Shown here one piece after another: positions 18,413-27,585 of a stretch of 64,000 nt of DNA. The notes beneath the pieces were generated by a model. It saw nothing but the letters and a program-made list of their open reading frames with translations, was not told where the DNA came from and did no database searches. Positions within the stretch are counted from its first letter, which is position 1. Every line of letters starts with the position of its first letter. The position numbers were made by a program, and so were the translations under genes. Source of the DNA: CAZMXP01 sp964570285. GTDB lineage: Bacteria; Planctomycetota; PLA2. The DNA lies in NCBI GenBank assembly GCA_964570285.1, contig CAZMXP010000001.1, positions 62,001-126,000 of the forward strand. Direction: 5' to 3'.

Positions 18413-19063
18413 ATGACGAGAGCCCGCGCACTCTCCCTCGGCCTCCTCGCCTCCTCGAAGGCGTCACCTAGGGCCGACGAACTCCCCGCCGACGACCGGT
18501 CGGACGAGGGGGCGCTTCTCCGTCGCGCGAAGGCGGGGGATCCCGACGCCTTCGGCGCCCTGGTCGAGCGGCACTGGAAGCGCGCCTACTGGACCGCCTA
18601 CGACGTGATCTACGACCACGACCGGGCGCAGGACGTCGCGCAGGAGGCGTTCGTGAAGGCGCACCGCGCCCTGCAGTCCTTCGACCTCGGGCGCGACTTC
18701 GCCTCCTGGCTCTACCGCATCACGCTCAACCTCGCCATCGACCACAAGCGCCGGCGCGCCCGCGACAAGTCGGTCCCCACCGACAAGATCGAAGAGATGG
18801 TCGATGCGCGGCGGGCGCTGAGCGAGGACGAGGAGAAGGCGGCGACGATCGAGCGCGTCGAGACCGTGCTCGCCGGCATGGCGGACAAGTACCGCATCCC
18901 CCTCACGATGAAAGACGTCGAGAACCTCTCGGTCGAGGAGGTCGCGCGGATCCTCGACCTCTCCTACTCGACGGTCCGCTGGCGCCTGCACAAGGCGCGC
19001 ACGATGTTCCGCGAGCGCTGGCAGCGGTTGCTGCGGCGCGAGGAGCGCGACCCCCACCCGTGA
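18413..19063 (+). CDS. ECF RNA polymerase sigma factor
   Basis: 216 residues. Region 2 shows AKAGDPDAFGALVERHW, DRAQDVAQEAFVKAHRAL and FASWLYRITLNLAID; region 4 shows DKYRIPLTMKDVENLSVEEV, ARILDLSYSTVRWRLHKAR. The closest pattern is a SigE/RpoE-like group. The start at 18413 leaves ~25 extra N-terminal residues, so a later start is possible. Its TGA overlaps the start of the anti-sigma gene, and a degenerate HtrA relative follows, forming a three-gene operon parallel to the one at 9277-16953. Confidence 0.92.
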   Translation: MTRARALSLGLLASSKASPRADELPADDRSDEGALLRRAKAGDPDAFGALVERHWKRAYWTAYDVIYDHDRAQDVAQEAFVKAHRALQSFDLGRDFASWLYRITLNLAIDHKRRRARDKSVPTDKIEEMVDARRALSEDEEKAATIERVETVLAGMADKYRIPLTMKDVENLSVEEVARILDLSYSTVRWRLHKARTMFRERWQRLLRREERDPHP

Positions 19064-19632
19064 TGAGATTCCTCCGACGGTCCCCCCTCGAACTACGGCT
19101 CGCGGACTATCTCGCGGGCGAACTCGAACCCGACGCCCGCGCGGCGGTCGAGGCGCTGCTCGCCCGCGACGCCGCGGCGCGCGCGCTGCTCGAGAGGATG
19201 CGTTCCGCCCGCGCGGCGCTCCTGCTGCTGCGCGAGCGGCCGAACCCGCCGCTTCCGGCGCGGGAGGTCCTGCCGCGCATCCACGCGGCGATCGCCGCGC
19301 AGGCGTTCGAGCGCCGGCCGCGCCTCTTCCTCGAAGGGACGGGCACCCGCACCTACCGGCGGGTGGCGCTGGCGGCGACGCTGCTCTGCGCCGTGAGCCT
19401 CGGTCTCTGGTGGTCGGGCCGGGGAGGCGAGACCGGCCCCGGCGCGGCTACCCCGACGCCGGTGCCGGCCGCCTCCGAGCGCCCGCTGCGGCGCATCTTC
19501 GAACGCGGCGCGATGAGCGGGGCCGAGTACCTTCGACTGCTCGAGGAGATCGGGGTCGAGCCCGGCGATCTGCGGGACTCGCCGTTCGACGACGTCATCC
19601 CGATCTCGCTCGACGCCCCGAGTCCCCGCTGA
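19060..19632 (+). CDS. Probable anti-sigma factor (single-pass membrane protein)
   Basis: 190 residues from GTG 19060 (GTGA overlap); ATG 19063 is the alternative. The N-terminal ~70 residues resemble anti-sigma cytoplasmic domains (LELRLADYLAGELEPDARAA) without the zinc-binding Cys/His set. One membrane helix lies at ~107-123 (VALAATLLCAVSLGLWW), with a short periplasmic tail. Position directly after an ECF sigma gene is the main argument. A C-terminal segment SGAEYLRLLEEIG could be an interaction site for the next protein. Confidence 0.72.
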   Translation: MMRFLRRSPLELRLADYLAGELEPDARAAVEALLARDAAARALLERMRSARAALLLLRERPNPPLPAREVLPRIHAAIAAQAFERRPRLFLEGTGTRTYRRVALAATLLCAVSLGLWWSGRGGETGPGAATPTPVPAASERPLRRIFERGAMSGAEYLRLLEEIGVEPGDLRDSPFDDVIPISLDAPSPR

Positions 19633-20660
19633 TGCACCGCTGCGCGCTTGTCCTCGGTCTCGCGGCCGTCGCGACCCTCGCGCAGGAGGCCGCGCAGCGG
19701 CGCGCGCTCGTGCAGATCGAGGTGACCGACCGCGCCGTGCTGCGGGCGAAGGAGCTGAAGGAGCGGCGCGGGGCGGTCCATCTCCTCCAGAACCTGACGA
19801 TCCAGCAGCCCTACACGATGCTGCTCTCCGGGATCGTCGTCTCCGCCGAGGGCGAGATCCTGACGACCGCCATCCACCCCCGGGCGGAGCTCCGGGTCCT
19901 CGTCACGCTGCACGACGGAACCCGCGCGGAGGCCTCTCTGCTGGGCAACGATCCGCTTGGAAACGTCGCGCTGATCCGCGTCCCCGTCGCCACGCCGGCC
20001 TTCGTGCACCTGAACGAAGATCCCGTCGAGGCGGCGCTCCGCGTGGATCTGCGCGGTCACCGGCTGGTCGAGGCCCGCGACGCGACGGGCACGGTCGTCG
20101 AGACGAGGGTGCCGGTCGGGATGGCGGACCGTTACGGGATCAACGGCGATCGCCACTACTGCATCGGCTCCGCGTTCCTCGTCGCCTCGGCGACGGCGGG
20201 ATTCAACCCCGGCTCCGCCTGCCTCGACGAGAGCGGCCGCCTGCGCGGCATGGTGGTCGGATGCGTCCCCCGCGCGGCCCCGGCGCCGGGCCGGGACCTG
20301 ACCTTCGTGCTGCCCGCGTCCCGCCTCGCCCGCCTCGTCCGCGACCTCAGGCAGCACGCCCGCGTCGTGCGGGCGCACTTCGGACTCCATCTCGTGCCTG
20401 CGAGCGAGGCGGTCCGCGCCCACGTGCCGGGGCTGCCGGAGAGCGCATGCACGGTGGTCGAAGTCGATCGGGAGGGGCCTGCGGGGAGGGCCGGCGTCCG
20501 GCGGGGCGATCTCGTGGTCGGCGTGGACGGCAAGGAGTACCGCGATCCGTGCGAACTCGGGGAGACCCTGACCGACCGCCCCCCCCACGTCCCGGTGAAG
20601 CTGAACCTGCTGCGCGCCCGCGCCCCGCTCGAGCTGACCGTGACGCCGTCCGAGCGCTGA
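19632..20660 (+). CDS. Secreted HtrA-like protein with PDZ domain; catalytic triad apparently lost
   Basis: 342 residues with a short signal peptide (CALVLGLAAVATLA). A trypsin-like fold can be traced: EGEILTTAIHPRAELRVLVT, GNDPLGNVALIRV, FNPGSACLDESGRLRGMV, followed by a PDZ domain (~240-342, GLPESACTVVEVDREGPAGR, AGVRRGDLVVGVDG). Compared with HtrA, the His block is shifted, the Asp in the TDLA-like block is Asn-Val, and GNSGGP is replaced by NPGSA, so the serine is missing. It is probably a non-proteolytic sensor or chaperone. As third gene of the ECF operon it may bind misfolded envelope proteins or the anti-sigma factor. The ATG overlaps the anti-sigma stop by one base. Confidence 0.78.
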   Translation: MHRCALVLGLAAVATLAQEAAQRRALVQIEVTDRAVLRAKELKERRGAVHLLQNLTIQQPYTMLLSGIVVSAEGEILTTAIHPRAELRVLVTLHDGTRAEASLLGNDPLGNVALIRVPVATPAFVHLNEDPVEAALRVDLRGHRLVEARDATGTVVETRVPVGMADRYGINGDRHYCIGSAFLVASATAGFNPGSACLDESGRLRGMVVGCVPRAAPAPGRDLTFVLPASRLARLVRDLRQHARVVRAHFGLHLVPASEAVRAHVPGLPESACTVVEVDREGPAGRAGVRRGDLVVGVDGKEYRDPCELGETLTDRPPHVPVKLNLLRARAPLELTVTPSER

Positions 20661-20690
20661 CCCGCTCCTGCCCCCCCGCGCCCCCCCGCC

Positions 20691-21584
20691 TCAGTCCGCG
20701 CTCGCCTCGAGGTCGGCGGGGCTCGGCTTCAGGCTGCTCTTGAAGAGCACCGGGCCCTCGCCCTTGACGATGCGGGGCGCGCCCTCGCCGACGATCGCGC
20801 CGCGCACGATCATCGTCCCGACCAGATCCACGGAGACGACGCGCTCGAGCGCGAAGTCGTAGTAGACATCCCCGGCCAGGGCGACCTTCGTGAACAGGTG
20901 CTTGTCGCGCATCCCCTCGATCGTCCAGTCGATGTAGAGCTTGGCGACCTTGGCACCCTCGCGCACGGTGTCCTCCTCGTAGCGCACGCGCATCTTGCTG
21001 TGCGTGCCGCAGTCGAGGTAGGCGGCGAGTCTGCGCGCGAGGGCCCCGGAGTCGGCCTCCCACGCCGCGTCGCCCGGGGCCACAGGCTCGTCCGGGAAGA
21101 TGTCGCGCCAGTCGATCTCGATGCCGACCGTGCGCCGGACGAAGTTGTCCACCGCCTGCCCCTGCATCGTGACCTCGCGCCGGCGGCGCTTCTCCTCGAT
21201 CTGCACGGTGCAGCCTTGGACCGGGCTCTGGAGGGTCACGGGTCGGTCGTTCTCGGAGCTGCGCACCTTGGTGTACTGCTTCAGGTAGGTCCGGTTGATC
21301 TCGAGGACGCCGTTCTCCCCCGCGCGCGCCACGACATCGACGAACCGCTCGGTGCGCTGCACCGACTCGCTGCTCTTCGTCTCCGCCTGCCCCTGTCGCA
21401 CCGTCGTTTCGATGCGGTAGGAGATCGCGTTGGTCCCGGTCAGGCGCTCGCCGACGCGGAAGCCGCATCGGATGCGCCTCGGCTCCGGCTGGGCCGCCGG
21501 CTTCTCGGCGGGGGGCTGCTCCTGCGCGCGACCGAGAAGGGGAATGGAAGCCATCACGAAAAGGGGGAGAATGCGGCGAATCAT
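20691..21584 (-). CDS. Secreted protein of unknown function
   Basis: 297 residues with a signal peptide (MIRRILPLFVMASIPLLGRA) and a mainly beta-strand body rich in alternating polar/hydrophobic residues. The sequence GFRVGERLTGTNAISYRIET resembles the beginning of lipid-binding or DUF-type periplasmic barrel proteins that I cannot name. It converges with the HtrA-like gene, leaving a 30-base pyrimidine-rich gap, and diverges from the kinase gene at 21696 across 111 bases. Confidence 0.65.
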   Translation of the reverse strand: MIRRILPLFVMASIPLLGRAQEQPPAEKPAAQPEPRRIRCGFRVGERLTGTNAISYRIETTVRQGQAETKSSESVQRTERFVDVVARAGENGVLEINRTYLKQYTKVRSSENDRPVTLQSPVQGCTVQIEEKRRRREVTMQGQAVDNFVRRTVGIEIDWRDIFPDEPVAPGDAAWEADSGALARRLAAYLDCGTHSKMRVRYEEDTVREGAKVAKLYIDWTIEGMRDKHLFTKVALAGDVYYDFALERVVSVDLVGTMIVRGAIVGEGAPRIVKGEGPVLFKSSLKPSPADLEASAD

Positions 21585-21695
21585 GCTCCTGTCCTATCGA
21601 CCTCCCACCCCCTGCCGGTTGAGCGCCGGGCGGGTGGGACCGAGGGCCCCCCGCAGGGCCGCACCCCCGTCCGGGGGTGAGCAGGGCCCGGCACG

Positions 21696-24443
21696 ATGAC
21701 CGGGGCGAGGCGCGCCCCGGGCCGCGCGTTCTGCCCCGGATGCGGACAGAAGTACGCGGTGCCCGAGGAGGAGCTGAGGCAGCGCCCCGGGCTCCGGTTC
21801 CGGGCTTCCTGCCCCGGTTGCGGGACCCGGTTCAGCGTGCGCTGGGAGGGCGGGGAGCTTCTGACCGCCGCGGAGGAGATCCCCGCACCCGAGAGCGGCG
21901 ACCTGCGCGACGTGCTCCCGCGCGGCGCCCGCATCGGCAAGTACGAGATCGAGGAGCTGCTCGCGACGGGGGGCAGCGCCGCGGTCTACCGCGTCTTCGA
22001 GATGGGCGCGAACCGCACCGTGGCGATGAAGATCCTCCACCAGCCTCCCGACTCGGAGTTCCGCGCGCGCTTCCGCCGCGAGGTGGAGGTGCAGGGCAAC
22101 CTGAAGCACCCCAACGTGATGCCCATCTTCGATCAGGGCGTCGTCGACGGCCGTCCGTACTACACGATGGAACTGCTGCACAAGCCGACGACGCTGGAGA
22201 CGATCGTCGGCCTCTTCCGCGCGGGGCGCCTCGGCTACAACACGGAGCTGCGCACGCTCAACTCCGTGGAGGCGCTGCTGCGACAGGTCCTGCTGCCGAT
22301 CACGCGCGCGATCGCCTTCGCGAACGCGCAGGGGATCGTCCACCGGGACCTGAAGCCGGAGAACGTCATCGTCGACGCGCGCACGCTGCACGTCTACGTG
22401 ATCGACTTCGGCATCTGCCACCTCTATCGCACGGCGGGAACGAGGCTCGTCCTCCGGGGGGGGGAGGAGGGCGCGGGGGAGGAGGCGACGGGGGGCGCGG
22501 GGGCTCCTGGGGTCCCGGCCCGGCTGACGATGGGCACGCCCCGCTTCATGCCGCCGGAGCAGGCGCGGGGGGAGGTGGACGCGCGCGGCGACGTCTGGGC
22601 GCTCGGGGCGCTTCTGCGGTACCTCTTCACCGGGGATGCGCCCATCGCCCCCGCGATCGACCTGCGCCGCGTCGGACTCGACAAGCGGGTCGCCAACCTC
22701 GAGAAGATCGCGGCCTCGTCGCGCGCCGCGGGGGACGAGGAGGAGGCCGCCTTCTACGAGCGCCGCCTCGAGGAGTTGCGCTCGGGGACCGCGCGCACCG
22801 TCCGCGACATCCTGCGCGACGCGCAGGAGGGCGTCTACGCCCCCCTGCCCCCCGACATCGATCCGCCGCTGGTCGCGATCCTCGGACGTGCGATGGCCCC
22901 CGACCCGGCCGCGCGGTACGGGAGCGCCGAGAGTTTCGGTCGCGACGTCGAGGCGTGGCTCGCGGGCCGCCCGGTGGAGGCCTACTCCGCCGTGCTCGGG
23001 CGCGCGCAGGGGACGCTCTACCGCGGGCGGGTCTTCGTGCGGCGCAACCGGATCGTCGTCGGGATCTCCGGCACCGTGATCGCCGCCGCGGTCCTCGTCG
23101 TCCTCTTCCAGGCGACGAGGTCCTCGCGCGGCGAGGAGCAGAGGATCGCCGAGTGGCTCCGGCAGGCGAGGGACGCGCGGGATCCGGCGACGCAGGAGGA
23201 TCGCTGCGCGAAGGTGCTCGCGCTCCGGCCCGACCACGAGGAGGCGGCGCTCCTGCTGGAGCGCGCCCGCAAGCTCGCACCGCTCCAGCAGCGCGTCAAG
23301 AAGGCGTGGGAGACGCGCGCCAAGGTGAACGACCTGCGGCGGCTCCGCCACTTCGAGGCGGCGGACCGGCTCGCGGACGACGAGGCCGCCGTGCTCGAGG
23401 GCACGGTGCTCCCCGAGCTGCTCTCGTTCCCGGAGGGCTCGCTCGGGCGGGCCCTCGAGCCCGAGGCGCGCGAGCTGGCCGACTTCCTCCGCGGGCGGCG
23501 GATCGTCGCGGTGAAAGGGGTCCCCGAGGGCGTCGAGGTCTCGCTCGTCCCGTCGCGCTCGCGCGCCGACCCCGCGCTGCTCTGGGAGGAGGAGAGGAGC
23601 TGGGGCGTCGCGCCGCTGGCGCGTGCGGAGGTCCCGCTCGACTCCGGATCCTACGTGCTGCGGCTGCGCCGCCCCGGCGGTCCGGGCGTCGTCCACCTGC
23701 CCTTCGTCGTGGATCATGCGACGCCGCCGCGACTCGACCTCGAGGCGCCCCTCGACCCCGCGGAGCTGCCCGAGGGCATGGCCTACGTCGCGGGCGCCGC
23801 GCAGATGGAGTTCGGCGACCTGCGCTTCTCGGAGCGGGCGCGGCGCGTCCGCGTGGCGCCCTTCCTGCTCGACCTGACCGAGGTGACGAACGCGCAGTAC
23901 GCGCGCTACGTGGCCCAGCTCGATCCCGCGGCGCGCCGCCTCGCGGTGCCGCAGCGCCGGAGCCCCACGGACGGAGGGACGACGGTGCCGCTCTGGACGG
24001 AGGGCGCCGACGGAACGTGGAGCTTCCCCGAGGGCAGTGCGCAGCAGCCCGTGACCAATGTCTCCCTCGCCGCCGCGAGCCGCTTTGCCGCGTGGGCGGG
24101 CAACAGGCTGCCCACGCCGGAGGAGTGGGAGCTGGCCGCGCGCGGTCCCGACGGGCGCGACTACCCGTTCGGCAACACGCTCGACCCGGCCGCCTGCAAC
24201 GCCTCGACGGGCGTGCTCGAGGCGGTCGGGAGCTTCCCGCGGGACATGAGTCCGTACGGCATCCTCGATCTCGCCGGCAATGTCGCGGAGTGGACGGCGA
24301 CCGCGACGGGCGAGTCGGGCATCCTGAAGGGCGGCTCGTTCGACCTCCCCCGCTACCGGGCCATCGCCTCCTCCTTCGAACGACGCCGCGCCGACGAGAC
24401 CTACGCCGACGTCGGATTCCGCTGCGCGCGCAGCCTCCCGTGA
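21696..24443 (+). CDS. Ser/Thr protein kinase with N-terminal zinc ribbon and C-terminal FGE/SUMF1-like domain
   Basis: 915 residues. Two CPGCG motifs (about 13 and 39) form a zinc ribbon. The kinase domain spans ~85-425, with loop ATGGSAAVYRV, lysine in VAMKIL, catalytic HRDLKPEN (H216) and DFG at ~237, so it should be active. Unusually, a Gly/Glu/Ala-rich insert separates DFG from GTPRFMPPEQ. One transmembrane helix (~450-472) places the rest outside. After a helical segment, residues ~690-914 form a formylglycine-generating-enzyme-like fold (EGMAYVAGAAQMEFGD, LTEVTNAQYARYV, NRLPTPEEWELAARG, LAGNVAEWTA, VGFRCARS). The paired cysteine site of true FGE is not seen, suggesting ligand sensing rather than catalysis. 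Confidence 0.88.
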   Translation: MTGARRAPGRAFCPGCGQKYAVPEEELRQRPGLRFRASCPGCGTRFSVRWEGGELLTAAEEIPAPESGDLRDVLPRGARIGKYEIEELLATGGSAAVYRVFEMGANRTVAMKILHQPPDSEFRARFRREVEVQGNLKHPNVMPIFDQGVVDGRPYYTMELLHKPTTLETIVGLFRAGRLGYNTELRTLNSVEALLRQVLLPITRAIAFANAQGIVHRDLKPENVIVDARTLHVYVIDFGICHLYRTAGTRLVLRGGEEGAGEEATGGAGAPGVPARLTMGTPRFMPPEQARGEVDARGDVWALGALLRYLFTGDAPIAPAIDLRRVGLDKRVANLEKIAASSRAAGDEEEAAFYERRLEELRSGTARTVRDILRDAQEGVYAPLPPDIDPPLVAILGRAMAPDPAARYGSAESFGRDVEAWLAGRPVEAYSAVLGRAQGTLYRGRVFVRRNRIVVGISGTVIAAAVLVVLFQATRSSRGEEQRIAEWLRQARDARDPATQEDRCAKVLALRPDHEEAALLLERARKLAPLQQRVKKAWETRAKVNDLRRLRHFEAADRLADDEAAVLEGTVLPELLSFPEGSLGRALEPEARELADFLRGRRIVAVKGVPEGVEVSLVPSRSRADPALLWEEERSWGVAPLARAEVPLDSGSYVLRLRRPGGPGVVHLPFVVDHATPPRLDLEAPLDPAELPEGMAYVAGAAQMEFGDLRFSERARRVRVAPFLLDLTEVTNAQYARYVAQLDPAARRLAVPQRRSPTDGGTTVPLWTEGADGTWSFPEGSAQQPVTNVSLAAASRFAAWAGNRLPTPEEWELAARGPDGRDYPFGNTLDPAACNASTGVLEAVGSFPRDMSPYGILDLAGNVAEWTATATGESGILKGGSFDLPRYRAIASSFERRRADETYADVGFRCARSLP

Positions 24444-24473
24444 GCGCGGCGGGCCCCGCGAGGCGCCGCCTCC

Positions 24474-25808
24474 TCAGGGCTCGACGTGCGCGGTCACCGG
24501 GATGTGGATGCCGGGCGTGTCGGGGTCGTCGGTGCCGACCTCGATGACGTCGCGCAGCACGCCAAGCGTGGGCCTCTCGGGCAGCGACACGCGCACGCAG
24601 GGAGGCAGTCCCTGCACCTCCCGGACCTCGACGATGAAGAGGTTGGCGCGGGTGCGCGCCGACGTGACGCGGAAGGGCCGGTTCGCGTGGTGCCAGATCG
24701 TGATCTCGCGCGCGGCGAGGGAGCCGGGGACGATCCGCCCGAATTCGAGGCGGGGGGGGTCGCAGATCAACGACGGGATGATCCGCCCCTCGACGGGACA
24801 GTCGATCGTGTCGTCGACCGGACCGAGCCGCAGCCGCAGCGTATGGCCTCGCACGGTTCCGTGGGGAGCATCCCGGCGCAGGCGCAGCCGGACCGTCTGT
24901 TCCTTCGCCGCCTCGGTGCCCAGGGGCTCCGCGAGCTCGAAGTAGGGGTCGAGGCCTCCGACCTCCGTCACGACCACGGGGGAGGCCCCCGGTCGCGCGC
25001 GCACGGTCACGGTGAAGGGGGGGGCGTCGGGGGGGTGCACCTGACCGAGTTGCAGGCGATCGGGCAGCGTCTCGTAGGCGGCTTCCACGACGCCCGTCAC
25101 GCGGACCTCGCGCCGGCTCCCCGCCTTGATGTTCGTGAGGAGGCGGATCGTCGCTTCGAAGCGCCCCACCTGGAGGGGCGTCAGGAAGTGGCCGAGCAGT
25201 TCGAAGGAGTCGCCGGGCTTGAGCCTCTCGCCGGTCCGTGGATTCTCGAGGCGGAGGCGGTCGCTGCCGTCGACACTCCACTCCTGCAAGACGATCTCCT
25301 CGGAGCCCGCGTTGTGCAGCGTCACCGAGAAGGGGCGCCGTTCGCCCCTCTCGGAGGAGCCGAGATCGACCGCCAGAGGTTCGATGTGCAGCACCTGCCC
25401 CTTCACGGGAAGCTTGGCCATCGTGCCGTCCACGCGCAGGCGCCGGCGCCACGAGGGCAACTCGGGGCACTCGAGGAGGAGGGTCGCCTCGAAGGGACCG
25501 ACCTCGCGCGGCGTACCGAAGACCAGGTTGACAAAGCCCGACGCGCGCGGCAGCAGCGAAGTCTCCCCCCGCACCTTGAGGGTCGCCCCGGGCGGTGCCG
25601 CGCCCTCGAAGCGCGCGGTCAGGCTCAGCGGGCGGTCGACGAACGAGCGCGCCTTGAGCTTCCACGTGAACGCGAGGCTCTCCATCGAGAGCTCCCCGAG
25701 CGGGATGCGCTCGGTGCCCGGGGGCATCGTGGTCATCTCCACGGAGAGGTCCCCCGTGCCTCCGCAGGCCGCCGCCAAGAGCAGTGAGGCGAAGACGTGG
25801 CGTCGCAC
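24474..25808 (-). CDS. Putative lipoprotein with DUF1573/Ig-like repeats
   Basis: 444 residues. The signal peptide ends in LLLAAAC, a lipobox. The mature part is beta-rich, with repeats resembling DUF1573/ASH-type Ig-like domains (LAVDLGSSERGERRPFSVTL, LEFGRIVPGSLAAREITI, RDVIEVGTDDPDTPGIHIPV). It lies 15 bases after the PP2C phosphatase gene on the same strand and is probably its co-transcribed last gene. Role unknown; it may be an extracytoplasmic partner of the signalling operon. Confidence 0.7.
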   Translation of the reverse strand: MRRHVFASLLLAAACGGTGDLSVEMTTMPPGTERIPLGELSMESLAFTWKLKARSFVDRPLSLTARFEGAAPPGATLKVRGETSLLPRASGFVNLVFGTPREVGPFEATLLLECPELPSWRRRLRVDGTMAKLPVKGQVLHIEPLAVDLGSSERGERRPFSVTLHNAGSEEIVLQEWSVDGSDRLRLENPRTGERLKPGDSFELLGHFLTPLQVGRFEATIRLLTNIKAGSRREVRVTGVVEAAYETLPDRLQLGQVHPPDAPPFTVTVRARPGASPVVVTEVGGLDPYFELAEPLGTEAAKEQTVRLRLRRDAPHGTVRGHTLRLRLGPVDDTIDCPVEGRIIPSLICDPPRLEFGRIVPGSLAAREITIWHHANRPFRVTSARTRANLFIVEVREVQGLPPCVRVSLPERPTLGVLRDVIEVGTDDPDTPGIHIPVTAHVEP

Positions 25809-25823
25809 GCCCCGATTGTACGG

Positions 25824-27122
25824 CTAGGTTCCCTTCACGACGACGAGCGTGAGGTCGTCCTCGAAGACCTCGCGCTTGGTGAACTCGGTGACCGCCCGGA
25901 CCATCTGCTGGATGATCTCCTGCGGGGAGCGCTCCTGCAGCCCCGCGATGAGCATCTTCACCCGCTCCATCTCGAAGAGCTCCTTCTGGGGGTTCATCGC
26001 CTCGGGGAGCCCGTCGGTGTAGAGGAAGAGGATGTCGCCCGGCCCCAGCGGCGCGATCTCGCCGATGCCGTAGGTCGCCCCTTCCATCAGCCCGAGGGCG
26101 GGCCCCGTCTTGTCCAGGTCCTCGAAGCTGCCGGTCTTCTTCCGGAAGAGGACCACCGGATTGTGGCCGGCGGAGGCGAAGCGTACATCCCCGGTCCTCG
26201 TGTTCACCTCGCCGAAGAAGAGCGACATGAAGGAGCCGGGCGGCATGTCGCGCTCGAGGAGGAGGTTCACCTGTTCGAGGATGCTCGCCGGGTCGCCCTC
26301 CTTGTGCGTGAACGCACGGAGGAGGGCGCGCGCGGTCGTCATGAAGAGCGCCGCGCCGATCCCGTGACCGCTGACGTCGCCGATGACGACGCCGAGGCGC
26401 TTGTCCGCCATCGGGATGTAGTCGAAGTAGTCCCCGCCGGTCTCCTCGCAGGGCCGGTTGAACCCGGCGATGTCGACGCGGGGCCGCTGCATGCCCTTGC
26501 GCGGCAGCATGCCCTGCTGGATGTCCTTGGCGACGTGCAGCTCCTGCGTCAGGCGCTGCTGCTCGATGTAGGACTTCACCAGCTTGGCGTTCTGGATCGC
26601 GAGGCCGCATTGCGAGCCGAGCGTCGTGAACAGCTCGAGGTCGCCCTTCGTGAAGCCCTTCGCGGAGGCGCGGCTGTCGATGTAGAGCACGCCGAGCATC
26701 TCCTCCGCCGTCTTCAGCGGGGCGCACATCACGCTGACGAGCCGGAGATCGAGGATGGACTGGCCCAGCGCGATCTCGTTGCCGCCCGCGGCGTCCATCA
26801 GCGTCTCGGACTTGCCCGACTCGAAGACCTTCGCGGGGATCGAGCGCGAGTAGCGCGGCGTCCCCGGGAGGGGGTTGCCCATCTTGTCCCGCGCCACGCG
26901 GACCACGAGCTCGCCGCTCTTCTCGTCCTTGAGCAGCAGCAGGCCGCGGTCGGCGCCGGCGATCGCGATCGCCTTGTCGACCACCGAGCGCAGCAGCTTG
27001 TCGAGATCGTGGTTGCTGCTGACGTCGGCGATCGTGTCGAGCAGGATCGCGACGTTGCGCGCGTCCTTCGCGCGGTCCCCGGTGAGGAAGCCCGTCTGTG
27101 CGGCGGCCCAGTCGATCGTCAA
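25824..27122 (-). CDS. GAF domain-PP2C (RsbU/SpoIIE-type) protein phosphatase
   Basis: 432 residues from TTG 27122, whose bases overlap the TGA of the upstream HATPase gene. A GAF sensor domain spans ~30-180 (LDKLLRSVVDKAIAIAGADR, MCAPLKTAEEMLGVLYID). A linker helix (LTQELHVAKDIQQGMLPR) joins it to a PP2C/SpoIIE domain at ~215-430 with the metal aspartates in GGDYFDY, VIGDVSGHG and FEDDLTLV. Family members dephosphorylate STAS anti-anti-sigma factors. No STAS protein is encoded in the window, so its substrate must be elsewhere or different. The TTG start is unusual but well supported by the overlap. Confidence 0.9.
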   Translation of the reverse strand: MTIDWAAAQTGFLTGDRAKDARNVAILLDTIADVSSNHDLDKLLRSVVDKAIAIAGADRGLLLLKDEKSGELVVRVARDKMGNPLPGTPRYSRSIPAKVFESGKSETLMDAAGGNEIALGQSILDLRLVSVMCAPLKTAEEMLGVLYIDSRASAKGFTKGDLELFTTLGSQCGLAIQNAKLVKSYIEQQRLTQELHVAKDIQQGMLPRKGMQRPRVDIAGFNRPCEETGGDYFDYIPMADKRLGVVIGDVSGHGIGAALFMTTARALLRAFTHKEGDPASILEQVNLLLERDMPPGSFMSLFFGEVNTRTGDVRFASAGHNPVVLFRKKTGSFEDLDKTGPALGLMEGATYGIGEIAPLGPGDILFLYTDGLPEAMNPQKELFEMERVKMLIAGLQERSPQEIIQQMVRAVTEFTKREVFEDDLTLVVVKGT

Positions 27123-27571
27123 GGTTTCCTGCTCTTCGAGACCGCGATGCGCGTCCCGCCCTCGGGGGTCCAGCTCACGTCGAGCTCGTCCATGTTCGTC
27201 TGGATGATGAAGAGGCCGCGCCCGCGCGGCTCCTCGAGCGCCGGCATCACCTTCGATCGGCCCAGCGCCGACCGGGCGAAGCCGTCCCCTCCGCGACCGG
27301 TGTCCGTCACCGTGCAGCGGAAGCGCTCCGAGGTCACCTCGAGGGTGACCCCGATCTCGTCCTGCGGGCCGCGGGAGCCGTGCTCGATGGAGTTGTTCAG
27401 GATCTCGGTGGTCACGAGCGAAATCGCGTCCGTCTCGTCCTCCGTGTACTCGGCCAGCGCACAGAGGGCGTTGATGAAGTGCCGCACGGGGCGCACGAAC
27501 CTCATGTTGGCTGAAAACGTGAGGGTGATCGTGCCGGGGCCCGGCGGGGCGCTTCGGTTGGTTATCGTCAC
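27119..27571 (-). CDS. RsbW-like HATPase (serine kinase/anti-sigma factor type)
   Basis: 150 residues from GTG 27571. The HATPase_c_2 signature is clear: N-box LVTTEILNNSIEHGSRG, G1 box VTDTGRGGDG and the C-terminal glycine block EEPRGRGLFIIQTNMDEL. Proteins of this size act as anti-sigma factors that phosphorylate a STAS partner. The gene sits 14 bases after the kinase-AAA-TPR gene and directly before the PP2C phosphatase, the usual opposing pair of a partner-switching module. Confidence 0.9.
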   Translation of the reverse strand: MTITNRSAPPGPGTITLTFSANMRFVRPVRHFINALCALAEYTEDETDAISLVTTEILNNSIEHGSRGPQDEIGVTLEVTSERFRCTVTDTGRGGDGFARSALGRSKVMPALEEPRGRGLFIIQTNMDELDVSWTPEGGTRIAVSKSRKP

Positions 27572-27585
27572 GCGGCCGGCGGATC

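Noticed and set aside
21662..21679. CACCCCC/GGGGGTG hairpin before the kinase start as a riboswitch or operator
   Set aside because: Only a 7-pair stem with a 4-base loop, similar to many chance G/C hairpins here; no known riboswitch core.
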